Part shown: one piece after another, positions 46,019 to 58,188 of the stretch
How the letters are laid out: each line of letters starts with the position of its first letter
Position numbering within the stretch: position 1 is the first letter of the stretch
DNA from: Klebsormidium nitens
Lineage: Eukaryota; Streptophyta; Klebsormidiophyceae; Klebsormidiales; Klebsormidiaceae
Assembly: GCA_000708835.1 (NCBI GenBank)
Contig: DF237349.1
Span: 21,216 to 85,215 of the forward strand
Direction of reading: 5' to 3'
DNA length: 64,000 nucleotides
Translations under genes and position numbers: made by a program
Notes under the pieces: generated by a model
What the model saw: only the letters and a program-made list of their open reading frames with translations
The model's database searches: none
What the model was told of the DNA's origin: nothing

Positions 46019-46137
46019 ATTGCTCAGCTTGTCTTCTAACTTCCATGGCAGCCTAACTCTAAGTGCTGCAGGCGGTTCACCTTATTTTTTCTAGTTTCGA
46101 GCACTCGCCTCCTCTGACTTTGGTTTCTCTGGTTGCA

Positions 46138-49100
46138 ATGCCGTCCGATGCTGCCAAGAAGAAGGCTGCTCAAAAGCGGATAGCAGCCGCCACTAAACGG
46201 GTGCCAGGGGGCAAGAAAGATGCTGACGCTCCTGCCGGCGAAGAGCTTTCAGTACCTGAAAAGAATGACGGAGTGAGCTCTGAGACTCATGACTCAGCAC
46301 AGGGAAGTGCATCTGCGGGGCTGTCTGGAGGAGGGAAAGTTGAGAAGGTTAGAGGTGGGGGAGGAAGCAATGCCGCAGAGTGTAATGTGACGCGCATCGT
46401 GTTTCCAACGACTTTAAGCGCAAGGCAAAGGGCGCTTGTCCATGGTGAGCGACAAGCTCTGGAGAACGTCATTTCTTTTGCTTGATTCTACAAAGTGACC
46501 TGTGCCACCCATGCATAATAAAGTGAACCCACTACGGCATTCCGGTCAGGTCAACTGCCTAGCACTGGTGGTTCTTTGATACTCTGGTTCCCTATGGTCT
46601 GCTGAAAGAAGTCGCTAAAGGTGCCAGAGTATCCTTTATTCGATATTGATCAGTGTATCAATCAAGCTAAGGCTTCGGAGATCAAATTCAAGCGATGATC
46701 TCTACGATTGTTTACAAATCTTCTCCTCGCTACTTGATGATTTGTTGAAGATCTGGTGCTAATGCCGTTACCACCATGGGACGTGCATATTTCGGTACCA
46801 CAAATGTGCTAAAGTTGTTTCTTCTATCAGCGATGCCTCAAAAAACTTCCAGAAATAGGGGAGCCGAGAGTAATCCGGGCATCACTAAACAAGGGTAGTA
46901 GAATCAACAACCAGTGACCAAGTAGTCAAACCATGCTTCTTAGAAAATAAGCAACTTTGAGTTAGTGGTGTATATGTTGCATTGCCACACCACTGTCACT
47001 TCTTCGTTTGAAGTATCTTCTCTCCTTTTTTAATCCATTTGACTAAGTAGTCCGGAGAGTGGTACCAAGCAATCTTCCTATCGTTGGTAAGCCGGACTCC
47101 CTGAATAGGCCTACAGTGACCACAACCAGCCTTTCTCTTCTGATGAGCAGACTCAAATAGATGGTGACTGAACTGGCAACCCATCAAAACATGATCGTCG
47201 AATCTCTTCCCGACATGAGAAGCTGGCAAGTGCCAACAAAGTGCCGGATCCATCCCTTCCACAGAGGTGGTTGTATGGGAGACCAATTGTCTTGAGGAGT
47301 GCAACAATGCACTCAGCTCCCCAGCAGATTTTACAGGGGGCTAATGTTCAAAAAAGAAGTACACCTCTAACCAACACCTAACTCAACCCCTTAACCGAGA
47401 GTCTCCATTTGCAGAGGTGGCAGAGGAGGCGGGGTGGAACCACGCCAGCGCAGGCCCCACGGTAGACACGCGCAGACTCGCGCTCTGGCAGAATGCAGAG
47501 GGCGACCACCTCGACGTCCCCGAAACAGGGCCTTCGTTCGACGATGCCGACATCGCTGACGTTCTTGAACGCGTTCTTAGGATTTCAGTCCGGGACAAGT
47601 TTCTCGATGGGGGTGGTGCTGGGAAGAAGAGCGGAGAGAAGGGGGCGTCGGCGAAAGGAGGGGTGACGTCAGCAGGGAGGGGTGTGACGTCAGCCGGAAG
47701 AGGGATGAGATCAGCGGGGACCGGAATTGAAGCCACGGGGAAGACGGTGTCGTTGGAGGGGTTCGTGAGCGCTATGATGCCGTTGCTGGAGCTTGAGAAG
47801 GTGGGTTACATTCTTAATCCAACAGGTTGATTCAGCTTGTAGGTCAGAACCGCAATGGAACCTCGGTGGTTCGAAATTCTTGGTTAAAAGAGCCAGAGCT
47901 TCGGTCTGCGATAAGTTGGTTGGCCTGAGGCACTGCTGAAGTTTGAGAAGGCAGGTTAAAGTCCCCAACCGGGACTTGGTGAAGAAAACCAGTGACTGAG
48001 TGAAATACGGAAACTTTTCTTGTCTGGTTCTGTAGACATGGCAATGCAGCTGCTATCCCATCTGTGACCGGGTTGGGTTAAGCTTTTATCTGACAGAAGT
48101 GACCTAGCTTCGAAACCTGGTCTTTCGATCCGTTTTTGTTGAACCAATTGGAGAAAAGCCTTCGCTCCGCGAAATCCAATAATACCGCATTTGACCCTAT
48201 AAGCGAGCATTCTCTCTCATGAAGGCTAAGAGACCTCTTTTGTCAGATTTGCATGTCCTCTAAACAACAAAAAAACTCACCTCCATGCAACCTAGTCTTT
48301 CAGACACTCTTAATGTATTCCCAGACACCTCTGCAACACTATCGACGTTCCTTCTGTTCCTAGACGCTGCAGGAAGCCGAAGTCCGCTGCATCTACCGTG
48401 ACCAGCACCATGCTCAAACGTGAGATTGCCCAAGCCGAGCACTTTCGACGCTTTGCAATATCTCTCAAACACCTCTTGAACGCGATCGAAAACGTTGCTC
48501 CTACTGCCGAGGTCGCGGCATCCAACGTAACTAAACCCACGCTGAATCTGGGACCGCTCAGAAATGCGCTTCTAACCCCTGAGCGCTTTCGAACGCTCCT
48601 GAATACTCCTCGGACACTTTTTGGACGCATTTGGGGATTTCTGTTTTTATCAGCTCACTGCAGGACGCTGAGGTCGCCGCATCCACTGTGACCAACACCA
48701 CTCTCAAATACGAAACCGCCCATAAGCGTGGCCGCGCGCTTCACCATCTGAGCTCCTTCGGATACTGTCTGATAATTCTTCAACGAAGTTGAACATTCGT
48801 CACGTTTCTGCCCGTCAGAGGAAGCGGAGGTTGCGGCATCTACCGAAACCAACACCACGCTGAAATCCGAGACCGCCCAAAAACGCGGCCGCGCGTTTGG
48901 TCATTTCCGTTGTTATCACTCGATGCAGGAAGCCGAAGTTGCCGCATCTACCGGAACCAACACCACTCTGAAATCCGAGACCGCCCAAAAGCGCGGGCGC
49001 GCACTTCATTACCTGACACTTCATACACTTTTGGACACATTTCTGATACGTTCNNNNNNNNNNNNNNNNNNNNNNNNNNNNNNNNNNNNNNNNNNNNNNN

Positions 49101-52100
49101 NNNNNNNNNNNNNNNNNNNNNNNNNNNNNNNNNNNNNNNNNNNNNNNNNNNNNNNNNNNNNNNNNNNNNNNNNNNNNNNNNNNNNNNNNNNNNNNNNNNN
49201 NNNNNNNNNNNNNNNNNNNNNNNNNNNNNNNNNNNNNNNNNNNNNNNNNNNNNNNNNNNNNNNNNNNNNNNNNNNNNAACTTCCGGCGTGCACGGAAGCC
49301 GAAGTCGCAGCGTCCACCGAGACCAACACTACGCTCAAACCCGAGACCGCCCAAAAGCGCGGCCGCGCGCTTCTCAACCTCAAGTGCACTGACGCCCAGA
49401 GCGGTCTTCTCGGAAAAACGCTCCTGGTCCTCGAACCGAACCGGGGGGATCTATTTCCGCCCCATAAGTTTACCCCCCACGACGTGGTTGCGCTAAAGTT
49501 GAACAAAGCAGATGGGTCGGCGCCGGCACTGGGTCAGGGGGTGGTTTACCAGGTTAAGGATAACGCGATCACGGTCGCGTTTGAGGACGTTCCGGAAGAC
49601 GGGCTGGATTCGCCGCTGCGGATCGAGAAGCTGACAAATGAGGTGGGTCCGAACTTGGCTGGAGCTTTGACTGGTGATCCAGTATATCTGGAGTGACTGC
49701 TGAGCTTTGACTCTGTCAGTTTTGAACACTTCAACAACTCCCGTCTAGGGTCTAGTAGGAAGGTGTTCGGGTATCTGAAACCACAAGGCAACGAAGGCTT
49801 CGATCGCGAAGTCAGAAAAGGTTCCTCTGAGGATTGATTGACGAATTTGCTGGGTTTCTTCAGCTTCAAGAACTGGAGCGACGAGAAAAGATCCGTCCCA
49901 AGCCAATGCTCTACGTGTCGCCCAATGGTCTCAGGTACCGTACTGAGGGCTTGCTCCGAAGCGCTAACCTGCCAGTCGGCAAACCCTACAGTCGGTCACC
50001 ATTGCTGGTCCACGTCACCTTTTCCACTCATCAAACTTCCAAAGTCCTGCTCAGACTTTCAAAAATCCTATAGCTCTGCTGTGGCTCAGCGTTCATTTCC
50101 CCGCCTGAGTTCCTTTGAAAATTGACTGGAGCAACGAGTTCGTCTTTGCACGGTGCACTCATTCCGCGAGCTGCGGAGCCCATGTAACGCTTGGGGTCTG
50201 TTGCCAGGTGACGTTTCGTCGCCTGAAAGACACCCTGATCGAGCTCAGCAAGGGCCCAAAGGGACCGGCCGTCGATCTAGTTCCGGTTCTGTTCGGCGAG
50301 CGGGCGCCGCGCTTTGCTAAGAAGCCGCTCCCGTTCACGCCGATCAACGTGAACCTTGACCACTCTCAGGTGAGGTGCCAAGCTCAATTAAGGGTCCTGC
50401 TTGCGAAAAGTGACTGGCTGGAATGCTTCAAAGGCTTGAAGCATTGTCGTTTCTCGAAAGCTGAGAACGGCTGCGTTTCGTGAGGGTTTGCCTCATTACG
50501 AATCAATACTTGGACTGCCAAGGGGGGGCTGTTTTCAGCATGTTGCGCTAGGTTTGGAGGAGCGAAGCTTTTGGGCAGAAACGCTGTAAAAAGGCCGATA
50601 ACAAGTGTGGGATACAATAAAGAGGGTTATGGCCCCGCATTTACGATTTCACGAGCCGGGTACAACGTCTAGGATATCATCTTAGCTAACCAGAGAAGCC
50701 TGCATTGCGAAAAGAGAAGATTATTCTTGCCCAGTACGTAACGCCGTACTCTGCGTGCAGAGGGAGGCCGTTTCGCGCGCGCTCGGGGCGGAGGACTTTC
50801 TGCTGTTGCACGGGCCGCCGGGCACGGGGAAAACGACAGCCGTCATCGAGGTCAGACAATCCTTATTATTTGGAGTTTGAAATCTTTGCACTCGAGATTG
50901 TCAAACATTTCGAAGAACCAGCAGAAGGGCTGAGATGACGGGATCGGATTCGACCCTTCCTTGCTAGCTCAACAGTCAGGGGACCCGATAGGAAAAGAAA
51001 TGGAATCTGAAGAGATGACCTTTTAAGCACCCTCAATCAAAGGCTGAGAGGAACGAGCGCTCTGCTCTCCGTTGATTGACCAAGTTGCGATGACGTCCGC
51101 TGCTCAGCCACTCGCTGACATCATCCTTTTGTGTCACTTGACGTCATTGCCTATGCCCTGCACAAAGCGGGTTACCATTCATGCAACTTCTGACGTCAGC
51201 GGCTGTAAAATGGACGCTTATGCCATACTTTTCCAAGGAGCAGAAACTAGGCTTTTAGTTTGTCATGGTCATCAATCTCCTGAAGCAGAGACAATGACGT
51301 TATCGAGCAGGGACAAACGACGTCATCAGAAGGAGAGAAAGCCGTAACTAACATCAGCGAAAGAGCGCCATGAGAGTCTGGTGCGCACGGCGTCAGATGT
51401 GTGGTGCAACCCGTCTTATTATGCTGACGTCATCTCCTCCGTTCTGCAGTTGATTTTGCAGGAAGTGAAGAAGGGCCGGAAGATCCTGGCGTGCGCGGCT
51501 TCCAATATCGCGGTGGATAACATGGTGGAGCGGTTGGCAAAGCACAAGTGAGCAGGTGATACATGGTGCCGACGCGCTGGTTTTGCGCTTTGTGTTTGCA
51601 AATATAACCATCGTCCTTCGAAAATGCAAACGAAAGTTTGTCTCATATCTTGTCTCTGGGATCAAGTCGAACAGTATATGATAACATGAGGCGCTTTGAA
51701 TCATGTGGCCGGTTCTTGCGATGGTAGACTTTGAAGATCATACTCAAATCGGTTTGGAGTGTACACGAGAGCTCCGATTCCGAGGTCTATCTGGGGATAT
51801 AGTTGCTGGGCAGCCTAGAAAGAGGGTAGAAGCCGCTTCTAGAAAGTTTGTTTTTAATCCGAATACACACAGCCCGGCAAGTAAACGTGGACTTGGATGA
51901 CCGGATTAGCGCACGCCGTGAAGATTTTTGTTCTGCTGATCGTGATAGGGCAGGATGCAAGAGGAGCTTCCGTCATGACCCAAAGATCATGGAGTTGTAG
52001 ATCAATTTTGGAACGTTTCAAAAATTCCTGAGGTCACCCAATTCCTAGCACTCAGGGTCGGGCTGGAGCGGAATTGCAAAACGTCGATGCTTCAAGCTGT

Positions 52101-55100
52101 CGAACCTCAAATCTTTCGAGTGTGCAAAGCGTGAAATCCTACACATTGCCTCAAAATCTCCGGATGTCAGAGTTTCACTCAAGACTTCAAACTCCAAAAG
52201 CAAGCTATTTTTGTGTACTTTAACTCAGGGTTAAGCTGTTGCGGTCAGCTCACTCGCAAGTAACCTTGGAAACCCTAAATCCCTAGCCCTTAACCCTGCA
52301 GGGTTAAACTGGTGGGGGGAGGCTACCCCGCCCTGCTGCTGCCCCGATTTTCGGACAGCACTTTGGACGGGCTCGTCATCCAAGACGGACAAGATCTCCC
52401 TCGCGGATAACCTGAAAATCCTGAAACTCTCGCCCCTAACCTTGCAGGGTTAAGCTGGTGCGGTTAGGCCACCCCGCACGGTTGCTGCCCCAGGTTCTGG
52501 ACAGCGCTTTGGACGCCCTCGTGATGCGCACGGACAACAGCTCGCTCGCGAACGACGTCCGAAAGGAAATGAAGCAGATTGGGAACAAGCTGCTGAAAAC
52601 CAAGGATAGGTGAGCGCTAGCAACTTTCCTGATTGTTGAATTTTCTCATCGAAGTGGTCAGAGAAACCGTTCTCTCGGACAACGGCGGTCCGAGCTGGGT
52701 CGGACGGAGGCGCTTACGGGCATGATACCAGTGTGCTTCTTCGTATGGTCTTGATTGTGCTGCGTTATCCTCGATCATCTGCAGTCTGTAGTCCTGTGAG
52801 AAGCAATATTGGACCCTCGAATTCTTGGCTTCGACTTTGGAAAAACAGGGCAGTCGTCGGTCACGCCGCTAGTCACTAGAGCTGGATCACTTTTGGTCGA
52901 TAGTTGAGACAAAGCAGTGAACGGCGCTGCTTTTCCCCAGAAAGACTCTTATCATGCGGCAAGCAATCCTCCGGATAGATTATATTGAGAACCCTCCAAG
53001 ACCGTTTTTCTCTAACTGTCAAGTCAAAGCTTGCGAGTTGCTAAAGCTGCTGAGTCCAGAAGCCCCGCTCGCTTCCAGGCGCGAGAAAGGCGACCTCCGG
53101 CGCGAGCTCAAGAAGCTGGCCAAGGAGGAGAAGCAACGTCAGCAGCAGGCCGTGAATGACGTCATCAAGGACTCCACCGTCATCCTGACGACGCTGACGG
53201 GCGCGCTGAGCTTCCAGCTCAAAGGAACGGACTTCGATCTAGTTGTGCTGGACGAGGCGGCGCAGGCGCTTGAGTGCGCGTGCTGGATCCCCATTCTCAA
53301 GGTGGGTTAGTGTTTGTGAAACCTAGGGTTTGAAGTTTTAAACCGGGTTAAAGCGCGACATTGCCAAGGTTTCAAACCGCGAAAGTGTAGGATTTTAGGT
53401 TCCAGTCTCAAAGTGGATGAAAGGTGCAGAATCAAAGGCTTACTAGAGTTCCAATCCTCAAGGCGGGGCGACAGTTGATGACCTTCTTTCTGTATTGTCA
53501 GTTACCTTCTCCTCATGAATGTTACGTGGTTGGCGCTTCGGTGAAGAAGTTGAGGCTGTATATTCATTTATAAGGCATGTTAATGTGCTCTTAGCTGACC
53601 CTCTTGTTTGCGTTCCCGAAAGCCCCTGAGTGGTGGGCGGCCTAGCTTTGAGACCCTTTTCTTTCTTGAGACTTGGAGGAACCTGCCCGATCGACTCACG
53701 AGGAAGAGAAACCCAATTGACATTGTAAACAAGCGAAGAAAGCAGAAAGAAGAGAAGGGGTTTTTCTGAAACCTTCTGTATCTCGTATTGAAATTCTCGA
53801 AAGTTTCTGAAATCCCGGCCTTTCTGCAGGGCCGGCGTTGCATTCTCGCGGGCGACCACCTCCAGCTGCCGCCCACTGTGCAGAGCGCCGAGGCCGAGAA
53901 AAAGGGGTTAGGCACAACCCTTTTTGAGCGGTTAACTAGGCTGTACGGTGATGACGTTACGGCGCTGCTAACGGTGCAGTACCGGATGAACGAAGACGTC
54001 ATGCGGTGGTCGTCAGAGGAGCTTTACGGAGGAAAGGTGCGTGCCGCCTTAACCAGAGCTTAACCCTGGACAGTTACCTACAGCTCTTTGCGTCAAACCT
54101 GCCATCGTGTTTCTAACTCTCCGATCATGGTCCCCAATCTTGAACCGTTCGATCGACGACAAGGATGGCACCGGACGGCCCAAGATGAGAAACCAGGCTT
54201 AGAAAGCGTTAAACCCGATGGCAAGTTTCCGCAAACAGCTGTAAAAGCCGCTTGATTTATGATAAATCAAATATCTCAGCAGAGTTCGTAGTCCTGAATG
54301 CTAGATTCTGAAGCTGCGAACTATTGACGGCGCTGGATGACTCAGCCCCAAAAGTTTGAGGCCTTTCGGATCGTTCTGTGGTGTCCAAAAAGCTCTGGAA
54401 GAACCGGAGCGGATTGTCTGCGTGTGCTGGGTATGTGTCGCAAGGTGACGTCCTCAGATGTGGAGTCCGGGTGGTCTGAGCTGCCGATGTGTCAGGGATT
54501 GACGCACGTCTCCTGCTCCCCAGATCACGGCCCACGAGAGCGTTGCGTCGCACGGGCTCTGCGACGTGGAGGGAGTGACGTCATCGCCAGCGACGGACCC
54601 GGTCCTCATCATGATTGACACTGCGGGGTGAGTCCACTTTCATTTTCTTGCGTTATGTTTACGTAATAAGAACTGGCAACCGTCTCGCGCAATTGAATTT
54701 GGCACTCAGTGAAGTATGTGCTCATACCAGCTCCAAGGTGGTCTTCCGACGACTCACGTTATGGGCATTCAGAACCCGTCCGTCGGACATTTGACCTCTT
54801 TAGACATACAAGTTGCAGTTGACGCTCGAAGCTGGGCGTTCTTCCCTCACGAGGTTAAGAAGGCTCTATCAAAGGAAACAAAAACAGGTCACGAAACTTA
54901 ACCCGGATTTTTGTCCTTGCCTGTCCGTACAGCACCAATCAACTAAGCAGAAGCCGATTATGTTAGCTATTCCATCCACCATCCCCCTGCGTCCCTTACT
55001 TTAGTTCGGCCAAGTGATCTGCCATGAGGGATTCTAATCCTCAAAGTTTCGACAATCACTGTGAACAGACTGTAAACCGTCGGAAGAAACATCTTACAAC

Positions 55101-56997
55101 CTAGAGTAACCGCAAGAACTCTGAAAGGCCCAAAAGGCTGACAGCCGGGAGGCCCTAACATTAACCTGCGGGATTGCGAGAGGTTGACGAGTTCCTGAAA
55201 GGCCTGGAACCCAACTTTTCTTGAACCTGGGATCCTGAAAACCTGCACCCCCGAACCGAAACCCTAACCCGAACCCGAAATCGAACGTGAGCCTCGACGT
55301 AAACCTAACCGGATCTTCACCCGAAGCTCAACCCCGCAGGTGCGACATGGACGAGCTGAAAGAGGAGGAGGGCGGCAGTACGTCCAACGAGGGGGAGGCG
55401 CGTGTCGTCATGGCCCACGTCAGCCAGCTGCTGGAGGCGGGGGTGGCGGCTGCTGACGTCGGCGTCATCACTCCGTACAGCGCGCAGGTACGGGGCACGT
55501 GTCTGGACAGTATGCAGAAAATAAAGAAGCGGGTGATTCGGCGGTGTGCGATTTGGGACGTCTGCTTGGCATGTAAACAGATTTGAACATTCATAATGCG
55601 GGTCGTCTGGCTTGAATAAAATGATTGTTCTTTGGGGTACAGGTTCTCTTACACTTTTGGGTAGGACATTCATGGTCGAAGCTTGGGGCATCAGTGGGAG
55701 CCTTTGATGACTCCTTTCGCAGGCCATGCACCGATCTGGAGACAAGCACTCCAGGTGCTGAGCAGTTTGAAGGCAGTATCCGTGTCACTTGTGTTGCCTT
55801 TCATTCCCTCGATGACTGATTTGTAGAAGGCTGAAAGAGTACGACGGGATAATGAACTAGAAATGGGCGTTGCCCGCAAAGCTGACGGCATCACAACAGC
55901 GTGACGACGGTTCATCCCAACCACAGCACTTCAATGAGTTCAATTGCTGTCATCCTTCAGCCGACAAACCCTTACTGTATGAGCCCAATCCACCTCAAGC
56001 GCGCAGCGCAATTCCCTAACCCAGAATCGTGAAACCTGAAAACCGAGTTTTTTGTTATGCCGCAGGTAGGAGTGCTCAAGCAGATGCGAGGGGAGGACCG
56101 GAAACTGCGCGACTTGGAGATAAGCACAGTAGACGGATTCCAGGGGCGGGAGAAGGAGGCGATTGTCATCTCAATGGTGCGGTCGAATGACAAGGGCGAG
56201 GTGAGAACGACTGCAACTCTTAGCGTTCAATCATTTTGCAAGGTCTGATCGGCCACTTTCAGGTCGCCTGCATTCAGTTGTAATCCGGTTCTGACGGCAT
56301 TTGTTTCGCTTCAGCTTGAATATCTAATCCGAGCGCCGTTCGGCGCGGCTCGGTCTGTTCCGGCAGCTTCGATCCGGACCACATTCAGCAGGGGGGACGG
56401 AACAATCCGAAGGAATCCCTGAAGTGCGCTTTGAGGGAGTGTCGGCATAACAGAGGGACGGGTCGGTTCGGCTTCGAGAACAGACTACGGGTCACGACAA
56501 GCCACCTGCGATGCCACGTCTTGGGAAGGATGCTAGCGGAAGAGCGGAACAGTGTCAGCGAAACTCTTCAAATACCGCTTCTCGGCCGTCCTCGTTGAGC
56601 TTGGTTTATCCCAGTTTTAATCCACTTTGCGTCTCGACGAATTATGGGACGCATGGTGTCAAAAATAGGATGAATCCGAGTCGGCGAACCATTCCTTTTA
56701 GATACTGAGCCTAACATCGGTGAGCTTGTTTTGCACGATTTCTCACGATTTATCGATTGTTCAACCCAAATTCGGGGGTCCGCCTGATATAAAAGCCGAC
56801 TGCTGACGCTCGCAGATTGTCTGCAGGTCGGTTTTCTGGCGGACAGCCGGAGAATGAACGTCGCAGTCACACGAGCCCGGCGGCAATGCACAGTGATCTG
56901 CGACAGCGAGACCGTCAGCAACGACCCCTTTCTAAAACGGATGGTTAAGTACTTTGAGGAGAACGGAGAGTACTTGAGTGCTATGGAGTACAAGTAA
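46138..56997 (+). CDS. IGHMBP2/Upf1-like SF1 helicase with N-terminal R3H domain
   Basis: Thirteen exons: 46138-46444, 47415-47800, 49295?-49642, 50208-50369, 50761-50850, 51450-51547, 52448-52609, 53079-53301, 53830-54036, 54524-54627, 55340-55487, 56066-56200, 56827-56997; 846 residues if exon 3 starts at 49295. The Lys/Ala-rich N-terminus precedes an R3H domain whose Arg-x3-His (RALVH) straddles exons 1-2. The family collar EAEVAAS...KRGRALLNL leads to motor motifs: [10 protein letters not shown] (Walker A, about 419-428), [16 protein letters not shown] (Ia), [11 protein letters not shown] (Walker B, about 576), [11 protein letters not shown] (III), [10 protein letters not shown] (IV), [15 protein letters not shown] (V), [12 protein letters not shown] (VI). 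These enzymes unwind RNA or DNA 5' to 3' using ATP, often ribosome-associated. Exon 3 lacks an AG at the expected place, next to the assembly gap. The C-terminal R3H and zinc finger of animal IGHMBP2 are absent. Confidence 0.92.
47930..47970 (+). repeat. Decayed copy of the donor end of helicase exon 2
   Basis: Exon 2 ends ttgctggagcttgagaag|gtgggtta; about 155 bp downstream the intron reads actgctgaagtttgagaagg followed by caggtta. The GT of the donor has become GC. Confidence 0.6.
48366..49053 (+). repeat. Tandem array of decayed helicase exon 3 acceptor ends
   Basis: Five truncated copies of the first 75-85 bases of exon 3 begin at about 48373, 48504, 48664, 48821 and 48929. They share gaagccgaagt, cgcatctaccg, accaacaccac, ctgaaatccgagaccgccca and agcgcgg. 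Spacing is 108-160 bp. Most keep a cag or tcag acceptor just before the exon start. Similarity to the real exon generally increases towards it. The array runs straight into the run of N. Confidence 0.92.
49054..49277. other. Assembly gap (224 N)
   Basis: Unresolved bases inside the exon 3 tandem array. Array spacing suggests one or two further copies are missing, and the true gap size is uncertain because repeats of this sort collapse in assembly. Confidence 0.99.
52225..52400 (+). repeat. Copies of the acceptor end of helicase exon 7
   Basis: Upstream of exon 7 (acceptor cttgcag|ggttaagctggtgcgg at 52447) the intron has a good copy at 52294-52385, with tgcagggttaaactggtg, gctaccccgccc, ggacagcactttggac and ctcgtcatc. 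A short trace at 52226-52250 (cagggttaagctgttgcggt) repeats it again. The good copy has an intact acceptor but loses the exon frame. Confidence 0.88.
53440..53475 (+). repeat. Decayed copy of the donor end of helicase exon 8
   Basis: Exon 8 ends atccccattctcaag|gtgggt. About 150 bp downstream, gttccaatcctcaaggcggg resembles it, with the donor GT changed to GC. Confidence 0.45.
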
Positions 56998-58188
56998 CGA
57001 ATGGTCACTGTTTTCGGAGGAGAGAAGAGAGTACCTGAGCCTGTGTGCTCTGGATGTACTAGCTTCTGCAAAGAAGACTGGCTTCATTGGCGTCCATCTA
57101 CGTGTCTCCAGACAGCTCAGTGACGTTGGTGTTCGAAGGAGGTACGATATCAAGGAGTCCACCAAGGAGTTCAATTGATTGAAAGCGTTGCGCCCGCTCG
57201 GTACAGCCGCCGGATGGTCGATTTTGGGTCAAGTCTCTTCTTGATGTGTCTCAAGGCAAAGGCGCTCCTGCGGCGGCCCAGCCAGATTGCTTTGAAAAGG
57301 GACAAAGCTAAGTGTTATCGAAGTGACCCGGAACGTGCACTGACGGTATCATGAAATGCGCGCGCTTGCGTTAATTGGACTCCGAATCATTGCATGCCAG
57401 AAGTCGCGTGCCTGGCCAATTGCCTCAACATTTTCATACTTATTGAATGACGTACTGCAGGTCGATCCGGCTCGGGACCGATCGACGGTACACGTACGTT
57501 CAATTAATGAAGAACGGGCGGGCCTGCCTCAGTGCCCAGGCTCGGCAAGAAACCGTATACCGTCCAAGTAATAGTACCGATGACGCCGCGGTCGTGATCG
57601 AAATTCCACTAGCTATAGTTGTGTTACAATGGAAAGCTCGATCAGGCATACATTACGCTATATATAATTCCCGTGCCGAATGAAGATGCATGACGTTGAC
57701 GGCGCTACTTAATTCATTGAATTTGACGCCCTTTGCTGGCACATGTGCATAATTCAAACACGTATCGGCTCGATTGTGTAAGAAATGAACGACTTATGTG
57801 ACTAAATCCATGTGGAAGTCTGTCAGAAGGCCAGGCACGTAATTAAGTGGGATCATATGCGAGCCTGCAGCCACTCCGAATCTCAAGCTCTTATACTCTA
57901 GCTCTTCGCAAGCTCATAACTACCTGAACAAACCACGCAATCAACATTCGGAACACGTTCTATTGCCGCTTTATCTGAGCAAGACAACACTCTGCTTTTG
58001 ACTGGGCCCTCCAGCTTGATTGCAATTCGAGTAGCCTAGAGAAGATCACGATGACGAACGGCATACGATGCCAGACGCCCTTGCAAATCAAGCCTGGTGG
58101 ACGGAAGCAAGATGGATTAACGGTTTTAAGGCTTTCGATGGACTTTGAATGCTCTAGATGCAACTCAATTGGACGATCTAATGACGCC
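56998..58188. other. Intergenic region between convergent genes
   Basis: 1.2 kb between the helicase stop (+) and the SINA-type ligase stop (-). No coding segment, RNA gene or repeat is recognised. Confidence 0.5.

Noticed and set aside
46063-46137. Earlier in-frame ATG for the helicase at 46063
   Set aside because: It would add 25 hydrophobic residues unlike the family; the ATG at 46138 gives a Lys/Ala-rich start ([11 protein letters not shown]) that looks natural.
48398-48691. Small protein-coding gene on the plus strand
   Set aside because: It is a chance open frame through decayed copies of helicase exon 3.
52250-52330. Telomere-like repeat (ccctaaa, cccttaaccctg words)
   Set aside because: Only scattered single words, with no tandem run; the ccctgcagggtt part is an exon 7 border copy.
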